Part shown: positions 59,062 to 64,000 of the stretch, in pieces
Layout: every line of letters begins with the position of its first letter
Position numbering within the stretch: the stretch's first letter is position 1
NCBI RefSeq assembly: GCF_900116445.1
Contig: NZ_FPBH01000035.1
Coordinates: forward strand, 30,912 to 94,911
DNA length: 64,000 nucleotides
DNA from: Paraburkholderia aspalathi
GTDB lineage: Bacteria; Pseudomonadota; Gammaproteobacteria; Burkholderiales; Burkholderiaceae
Reading direction: 5' to 3'
Notes under the pieces: generated by a model
What the model saw: only the letters and a program-made list of their open reading frames with translations
Database searches by the model: none
What the model was told of the DNA's origin: nothing
Made by a program: the position numbers and the translations under genes

Positions 59062-60552
59062 GTGACGCCTGCTTCAGTTGCCCAACCCGCCACGCCACGC
59101 ATCGCTATTGTCGGCAGCGGGTTTGCGGGCATCGGCATGGCGATCCGCCTTCAGCAGATGGGCATCACGTCGTTCACGATTTACGAGGCGGCCGGCGATG
59201 TTGGCGGCACGTGGCGCGACAACACCTATCCGGGCGCGGCCTGCGATGTGCCGTCGCATCTGTATTCGTTTTCGTTCGAGCCGAATCCGGCGTGGTCGCG
59301 TGCGTTCGGCAGCCAGGCGGAGATCTTCGCTTACCTCAAGCATTGCGCGCGCAAATACGGCGTCGATCGTTACGTGCGTTGCAATGCGCGCGTGGCCTCG
59401 GCGCGTTTCGACGAAGCGCGGCGGACATGGCAGGTCGAGATCGATTCGAACGGTACGCGCGACAGCATCGAGGTCGACGTCGTGATCGCCGCGAGCGGTC
59501 CCCTATCGCGGCCGGCTATGCCGCAGATCGCCGGGCTCGAGCGCTTTGAAGGCAAGCTGTTTCATTCCGCGCGCTGGGACCACGACTATCCGCTCGAAGG
59601 CAAGCGCGTGGCCGTGATCGGCACCGGCGCCAGCGCGATCCAGTTCGTGCCGCAGATCCAGCCACGTGTCGCGCAACTCGAACTGTTCCAGCGCACCGCA
59701 CCGTGGATCATGCCCAAGCCCAACAAGCCGGTCGGCCCGCGCACGCATTGGCTGTTCCGCCATCTGCCGTTCACGCAGCGCTTTGTGCGCAACGCGATCT
59801 ACTGGCAGCTCGAATCGCGCGCGATTGCGTTCGTCGTCAATCCGAAACTGATGAAGCTGCCGATGAAGTTCGGCTTGAGCTACCTGGAACGGCGCGTCAA
59901 GGACCCGGCGCTGCGCGCGAAGCTGACGCCGAACTACCGGCTTGGCTGCAAACGCGTGCTGCTGTCGAGCGATTACTATCCCGCGCTCAGCCAGCCCAAC
60001 GTCGACGTGGTGACGACCGGTATCCGCGAAATCGTCGCCGATGGCATCGTCACTGAAGACGGCGCGCATCACCAGGCCGACGCGATCATCTGCGGCACGG
60101 GCTTCCAGGTCAACGACGTGGGCGCACCGTTCGAGGTGACCGGTCTCGAGGGCGCCGACCTCGGCGCGATGTGGCTGCGCGATGGACCGGAGGCCTACCT
60201 CGGCACCAGCATCGCCAACTTCCCGAACTTCTTCATGATCGTCGGCCCGAACACCGGGCTCGGCCACAACTCGATGATCTACATGATCGAGTCGCAAGTG
60301 CAGTACATCGCTGATTGCCTGCGCGTATTGCGCCGACGCAAGGCACGCACGATGACGCTGCTGCCCGACGTGCAGCGCGATTTCAATGCGCGTCTGCAGA
60401 AGGAGATGCAGCACTCCGTATGGGTCAGCGGCTGCCATAGCTGGTATCAGACGAAAAGCGGCAAGGTCACCGCGCTGTGGCCGGGCTTCACATTCAGCTT
60501 TCGCAAACGCACGCGGCGCGTGCGGCCGCAGGATTATCGCTTCGCGCGTTGA
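59062..60552 (+). CDS. Flavin monooxygenase, Baeyer-Villiger type
   Basis: A 496-residue FAD/NADPH protein. The first GxGxxG lies at 18-23 (IAIVGSGFAGIGMA) and a second at about 186-191 (VAVIGTGASA). Between them is the BVMO fingerprint FxGxxxHxxxW at 162-172 (FEGKLFHSARW) followed by DHD. These enzymes oxidise ketones or aldehydes to esters using O2. The start is GTG at 59062. The alpha/beta hydrolase 99 bases downstream could hydrolyse the ester product. TetR control is likely from the divergent gene. Confidence 0.9.
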   Translation: MTPASVAQPATPRIAIVGSGFAGIGMAIRLQQMGITSFTIYEAAGDVGGTWRDNTYPGAACDVPSHLYSFSFEPNPAWSRAFGSQAEIFAYLKHCARKYGVDRYVRCNARVASARFDEARRTWQVEIDSNGTRDSIEVDVVIAASGPLSRPAMPQIAGLERFEGKLFHSARWDHDYPLEGKRVAVIGTGASAIQFVPQIQPRVAQLELFQRTAPWIMPKPNKPVGPRTHWLFRHLPFTQRFVRNAIYWQLESRAIAFVVNPKLMKLPMKFGLSYLERRVKDPALRAKLTPNYRLGCKRVLLSSDYYPALSQPNVDVVTTGIREIVADGIVTEDGAHHQADAIICGTGFQVNDVGAPFEVTGLEGADLGAMWLRDGPEAYLGTSIANFPNFFMIVGPNTGLGHNSMIYMIESQVQYIADCLRVLRRRKARTMTLLPDVQRDFNARLQKEMQHSVWVSGCHSWYQTKSGKVTALWPGFTFSFRKRTRRVRPQDYRFAR

Positions 60553-60651
60553 TGTGCGTTGATACGGCTTGATGCAGCATGCGCAGCTGACGGGCCGCTC
60601 GCGATGGCGAGGCGGAGGCATTCGAATTCAAACTAAAGGGAGACAACCACC

Positions 60652-61641
60652 ATGGCAAGCATCGAATCCGCAACGCCCGCATCCACCGCACCGCTGCGCC
60701 CCCGCTCGCTCGCTGCGCGCCTCGGCATCACCAGCGTACCGCGCACCGAATTGCAACGACGCTACACGCAAAGCGGCTCCAAGTTCGTCAAGATCATGGG
60801 CGCCGACGTGCACTATGTCGACGAGGGCAGCGGCGACACGATCGTGATGATTCACGGCTTCGCGTCTTCGTTGCATACGTGGAATCGTGTGGCCGACGAA
60901 CTCAAGCACGAGCATCGCGTGATCCGTCTCGATCTGCCGCCGTTTGGCGTAACCGGACCGCTGCGCACGAACGCCGGCGAAATCGAAACGATGAATCTGC
61001 CGACCTACCGGCGATTTATCGACACCTTCATGCAGGCACTCGGCATCTCGCGCGCGACGCTGATCGGCAACTCGCTCGGCGGCCTGATTTCGTGGGATTA
61101 CGCAGTGCGCCATCGCGATGCCGTTGAAAAACTCGTCCTGATCGACTCGGCCGGTTTCCCGATGAAGCTGCCGATTTACATCGGCCTCTTCAATAGCGCG
61201 CTGGTGCGGGTCAGTTCGCCGTGGTGGCTGCCGGAAGTCATTATCAAAAGCGCGGTGCGCAACGTGTACGGCGATCCGCACAAGATCGATGCGGTGACGC
61301 TGCGGCGATACGTCGAGTTCTTCCACGGCGAAGGCACGCGCACGGCGATCGGCAAGATGGTGCCGACGCTCGACTTCAAGGACGTCGATACCGACGTGCT
61401 GAAGACGCTGAAGCTGCCGTCGCTGGTACTGTGGGGGGCAAAGGATCGCTGGATTCCGCCTGAGCACGCGACCGAATTTTCAAGCCGCATTCCGGGCGCG
61501 AAATCGGTGATGTACCCGGGACTCGGCCACATTCCGATGGAAGAAGCCCCTGAGCGCGTAATGACCGATCTGCGCGCGTTTCTCGGCACGAGCGGCGCCA
61601 CTGCTCCGGCAGTTGAAGGCGTGCGCAGCGCGCCGGTCTGA
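60652..61641 (+). CDS. Alpha/beta hydrolase (candidate esterase)
   Basis: A 329-residue hydrolase with the complete triad: nucleophile Ser141 in GNSLGG, Asp265 in WGAKDRW and His293 in GLGHIP; the oxyanion HGF block is at 68-70 (MIHGFASSLHTW). A lid of about 40 residues (163-205) is hydrophobic and could cap a lipophilic substrate. AGGGAG-type AAAGGGAGACAACCACC precedes the ATG at 60652. Co-orientation with the monooxygenase suggests ester hydrolysis in the same pathway. Confidence 0.9.
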   Translation: MASIESATPASTAPLRPRSLAARLGITSVPRTELQRRYTQSGSKFVKIMGADVHYVDEGSGDTIVMIHGFASSLHTWNRVADELKHEHRVIRLDLPPFGVTGPLRTNAGEIETMNLPTYRRFIDTFMQALGISRATLIGNSLGGLISWDYAVRHRDAVEKLVLIDSAGFPMKLPIYIGLFNSALVRVSSPWWLPEVIIKSAVRNVYGDPHKIDAVTLRRYVEFFHGEGTRTAIGKMVPTLDFKDVDTDVLKTLKLPSLVLWGAKDRWIPPEHATEFSSRIPGAKSVMYPGLGHIPMEEAPERVMTDLRAFLGTSGATAPAVEGVRSAPV

Positions 61642-62049
61642 CCCTTCCTGCCCGCACGATGCGGCGGTCGTATCGCCGCATCGTCTGGCGCTCCCGCCGA
61701 CTCACGCATTCACCGATCCGCAGCCAGCGCGCATCGCCGCGCTGTTGACGCATCGCCGAAACCCGACGTTGCGCTCTCAACCACCTCCGAGCAGCCGCAA
61801 CAGTCCCCAAAGAAACTTGCAGAGCATCACGATCAGCTCCCACAGGTGGTAAAGCTGCTGCCAGCCTGAGACGCGTGCGAAGGAGTCGATCATGGTCCGC
61901 TGGTGAGTGGAAGGGCTGTGAGAAATGGCAGGCACAGCCACTTGCGGGGCCAGGCCTCGGTCAGGCCGGGCGTCGCACGCGTGCTGCGCACCGGGCCGTG
62001 CCAGCGCCCTGCCGGAGCCCACATCATAACGACCGCGGGATACCCCGTA
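61642..62049. other. Intergenic region upstream of the soluble chemoreceptor
   Basis: Holds a possible small leftward gene (61777-61893, separate entry). No terminator after the hydrolase is visible. Confidence 0.35.
61777..61893 (-). CDS. Possible 38-residue small membrane protein
   Basis: A leftward frame of 38 codons reads MIDSFARVSGWQQLYHLWEL and then a strongly hydrophobic helix (IVMLCKFLWGLLRLLGGG). The hydrophobic composition is unlike the Arg/Ala-rich noise frames elsewhere. There is no clear ribosome-binding site (CGGA at best) and no neighbour that suggests a role. It could be noncoding. Confidence 0.3.
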   Translation of the reverse strand: MIDSFARVSGWQQLYHLWELIVMLCKFLWGLLRLLGGG

Positions 62050-62076
62050 TCAAGTTGTTTGAAAGTTTGCCGTCAA
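62050..62076 (+). promoter_or_regulatory. Sigma-28 (FliA)-type promoter of the soluble chemoreceptor
   Basis: TCAA (62050-62053), 15 bases, GCCGTCAA (62069-62076), about 81 bases before the start codon. The same TCAAGT...GCCGT(A/C)AA form precedes the transmembrane chemoreceptor (15871-15897). Confidence 0.6.
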
Positions 62077-62157
62077 TACCTCGGGAAGACGCGGCATCCG
62101 GGCTGGATGAGCGCGCGAATCGACTCAGCAAACCGCGCCATCAAGGAGAACACGACC

Positions 62158-63561
62158 ATGACGCGCTTCAGCTTCCGCCGGGCTGCCCATTCGCAGACCG
62201 TGGTCGGCGACATTGCCGCCCACGCCGGCAAACTGGGCATAGAAATCTGCGACGTATCGGGCCACGTCGAAGAAGTGGCTGCGCGCGTGCAGCGCCAGGC
62301 ACAGGTATGCCGCGCGCTGCGCGAATCTGCTGCCGTCACGCTGGCGGGCAACCACCGCATCGCCGCCGCTGCGCGCGAAATGCGCAACGTGTCGGCCGAA
62401 GCCGCAACGGGCGTACAAGCGTCGCAACAGACTCTCGAGGCGTCGCTCGCCGATATCCACGGGCTGGTGGAGGGCGTAACGGTGATCGAGAGCCAGATTG
62501 GCGCGCTGCGCAGCGCATTGGCCCATGTGAGCCGCGTCTCCGAGGAGATTTCGCTGATCGCCCGCCAGACGCATTTGCTGGCGCTGAATGCCGCAATTGA
62601 GGCCGCGCGCGCCGGCGACTCCGGCAAGAGTTTCGCGGTCGTGGCCGCCGAGGTGAAGAACCTCTCGGCGAAGACCGCACAGGCGACCGGCCAGATCGAG
62701 ACGACGCTCGCGCAACTCACCCAGCAGACCGAGCAGTTGATCAGCGAGGGCTCGGTGAACACGGCGCGCGCTCATCGAGTCCGCGAAGGCACTCGCAAGA
62801 TCGGCGACGTCGTGCATGCGACGGGCGATGCGATTACGCAGCTCAACGACGAGGCTGGACAGATCGCCACGTTGACCGGCGAGATTGAAACGCAATGCAA
62901 TGGGCTCGAGGCGCAGGTTCTGGAGATGGCAAGCGGCGTCGAAGATTCGAGTGAAAACTTCGTCCAGGCGAAGGACCGGCTGGGGAATCTGCTCAGCGTG
63001 TCCGAGACGTTGATCGAGTTGACCGCGGCCACGGGGGTGGAGACGACGGATACACGGTTTATCGAAGCCGTGCAGCGGGCTGCAGCCGAGGTGAGCAAGG
63101 TATTCGAAGCGGCTGTCGCGCGGGGCGAAGTGTCGATTGAGGATCTGTTCGATCAGCACTACGTGCCTGTTGCCGGGAGCAATCCGGCTCAGTTCATTAC
63201 ACGGTTTACTGCTTTTACCGATCGGGTTTTGCCTGCTATTCAGGAGCCGTTACTCGGGCTGGATCCACGCGTGGCGTTTTGTGCGGCTGTCGATGTGCGT
63301 GGGTATCTGCCTACGCATAATCTGAAGTTCTCTTTGCCGCAGCGCGAGGATGTGGTCTGGAATATGGCGAATTGCCGGAATCGGCGAATGTTCGATGATC
63401 GGACTGGGATTGCGGCTGCTTCGCATGTTAAGAAATTTTTGCTGCAAACGTATCGGCGCGATATGGGCGGTGGGCAGTTTGTTTTGATGAAAGATGCGTC
63501 GGCGCCCGTGTTTGTGGCCGGGCGGCATTGGGGTGGGGTTCGGGTTGGGTATAAGGTTTGA
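62158..63561 (+). CDS. Soluble methyl-accepting chemotaxis protein with C-terminal sensor domain
   Basis: 467 residues without a transmembrane segment. The signalling coiled coil spans about 20-320, with the chemoreceptor tip at about 132-170 (SLIARQTHLLALNAAIEAAR, FAVVAAEVKNLSAKTA). The C-terminal 140 residues form a separate domain: FDQHYVPVAGSNPAQFITRF, VDVRGYLPTHNLKFSLPQRE, GGQFVLMKDASAPVFVAGRH and WGGVRVGYKV. That pattern resembles Cache-like or other ligand domains placed after, not before, the signalling part. AAGGAG lies 9 bases before the ATG at 62158. The long interspersed repeat begins right after the stop. Confidence 0.88.
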   Translation: MTRFSFRRAAHSQTVVGDIAAHAGKLGIEICDVSGHVEEVAARVQRQAQVCRALRESAAVTLAGNHRIAAAAREMRNVSAEAATGVQASQQTLEASLADIHGLVEGVTVIESQIGALRSALAHVSRVSEEISLIARQTHLLALNAAIEAARAGDSGKSFAVVAAEVKNLSAKTAQATGQIETTLAQLTQQTEQLISEGSVNTARAHRVREGTRKIGDVVHATGDAITQLNDEAGQIATLTGEIETQCNGLEAQVLEMASGVEDSSENFVQAKDRLGNLLSVSETLIELTAATGVETTDTRFIEAVQRAAAEVSKVFEAAVARGEVSIEDLFDQHYVPVAGSNPAQFITRFTAFTDRVLPAIQEPLLGLDPRVAFCAAVDVRGYLPTHNLKFSLPQREDVVWNMANCRNRRMFDDRTGIAAASHVKKFLLQTYRRDMGGGQFVLMKDASAPVFVAGRHWGGVRVGYKV

Positions 63562-63815
63562 TTTTTTTGCCTGCGCGGCGCTTTTGTCAGTGTTCCTGGG
63601 GCTTTGGCCTTTCCTTGAATTGTTAGTGGTCTATTAGCGTTGCCCCTGTGCGGGGCGACACTTACTTTCTTTGCCGCCGCAAAGAAAGATAAGCAAAGAA
63701 AGCGGCTAGAAGCCCCTGCTAAGTGGACACCGTGGTTTGCCACGGGTAGTGGTGCGACTGGAATCCGTGCTCTCGCACATTCCGCGCTAGTTACAAAGGA
63801 CTCGTCAGCTCCCAC
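63562..63815 (+). repeat. Long interspersed repeat, copy B (3' flank of the soluble chemoreceptor gene)
   Basis: Inverted copy of the element at 50596-50847, starting at the base after the chemoreceptor stop with a T-run and TTTTTTTGCC. The shared core includes the block with GGCGCTTTTGTC and the segment CCTGTGCGGGGCGACAC. A hairpin-forming part at about 63661-63694 corresponds to the perfect hairpin of copy A, with changes in the stem. Confidence 0.85.
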
Positions 63816-64000
63816 TCCGCACTGCGTGCGTCGCGGACGGGTCTGCAGGGGAAACCACGGGCTTTGGTTGAGGTCCGTGAATGCCAAAACGCAGCGGGTG
63901 GTTTTATGTGTATTAGCCTGGACTCGATCTGACAGGTAGTCGGGCAACGAAGTAACGAAGCCGATCAGTGAGGGATCAGTTTCTCCCTGGCAAGATCAAG
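63816..64000. other. Window end, no gene recognised
   Basis: About 185 bases with a leftward frame that is Arg/Pro-rich and crosses the repeat; I find no supported gene before the window edge. Confidence 0.35.

Noticed and set aside
1..64000. tRNA, rRNA, CRISPR array, insertion sequence or prophage
   Set aside because: No clover-leaf arms, rRNA stretches, regularly spaced identical repeats, transposase or phage genes were recognised by reading; a dedicated scan was not possible.

Overview
This window is GC-rich, gene-dense bacterial chromosome. Gene content and order point to a betaproteobacterium of the Burkholderia/Paraburkholderia group. The indications are a kguE-kguK-kguT-kguD-ptxS 2-ketogluconate operon, many LysR, LacI, AraC and TetR regulators, an RND pump with its own TetR repressor, YeiE/YeiH, DUF1488 and PspA-type proteins, and interspersed intergenic repeats. 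I see no phage, insertion sequence, tRNA, rRNA or CRISPR. The species assignment is inference from content.

Layout. 1-5.2 kb: small hypothetical genes, a family 2 glycosyltransferase, and a polar amino acid ABC importer (binding protein plus two permeases, no ATPase). 5.2-6.9 kb: an alpha-ketoglutarate permease (kgtP). 6.9-12.1 kb: the stress/starvation operon prkA-yeaH-spoVR, transcribed leftward. 12.9-15.8 kb: a 2-keto-4-pentenoate hydratase-like enzyme and a transmembrane chemoreceptor with a sigma-28-type promoter. 16.2-18.7 kb: a LacI regulator and an orphan ribose-type binding protein with a perfect LacI operator. 18.9-27.4 kb: CorA, a lipoprotein, an orphan CydX overlapping a P-loop kinase, a saccharopine dehydrogenase-like enzyme with an Lrp regulator, a LysR regulator, a Spy-like chaperone, small conserved proteins and a YhfC-type membrane protease.

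27.4-33.0 kb: the complete 2-ketogluconate operon with its regulator and an 18-bp palindromic operator. 33.1-35.3 kb: a YeiE-like regulator divergent from YeiH. 35.4-43.4 kb: glutathione transferase, ClC channel, C45-type Ntn hydrolase, small proteins, AraC, cupin and LysR genes. 43.4-50.1 kb: tetR and a tripartite RND efflux operon with a palindromic operator between them. 50.1-50.85 kb: repeat-rich DNA holding three copies of a 36-bp DnaA-box-like repeat and one copy of a long interspersed repeat. 50.85-58.2 kb: a lipid A acyltransferase, penicillin-binding protein 1A, an RHH-like protein, PspA and its TPR membrane partner. 58.2-61.6 kb: TetR, a Baeyer-Villiger-type monooxygenase and an alpha/beta hydrolase, a plausible ketone-to-ester-to-acid module. 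62.1-63.6 kb: a soluble chemoreceptor with a C-terminal sensor domain, also behind a sigma-28-type promoter, then the second copy of the long repeat.

The most notable non-genic signals are three repeat families. One is a covarying 34-nt hairpin just upstream of two ribosome-binding sites. One is a 36-nt element with DnaA-box-like ends (four copies). One is a roughly 250-bp element that begins directly after the stop codon of two unrelated genes.
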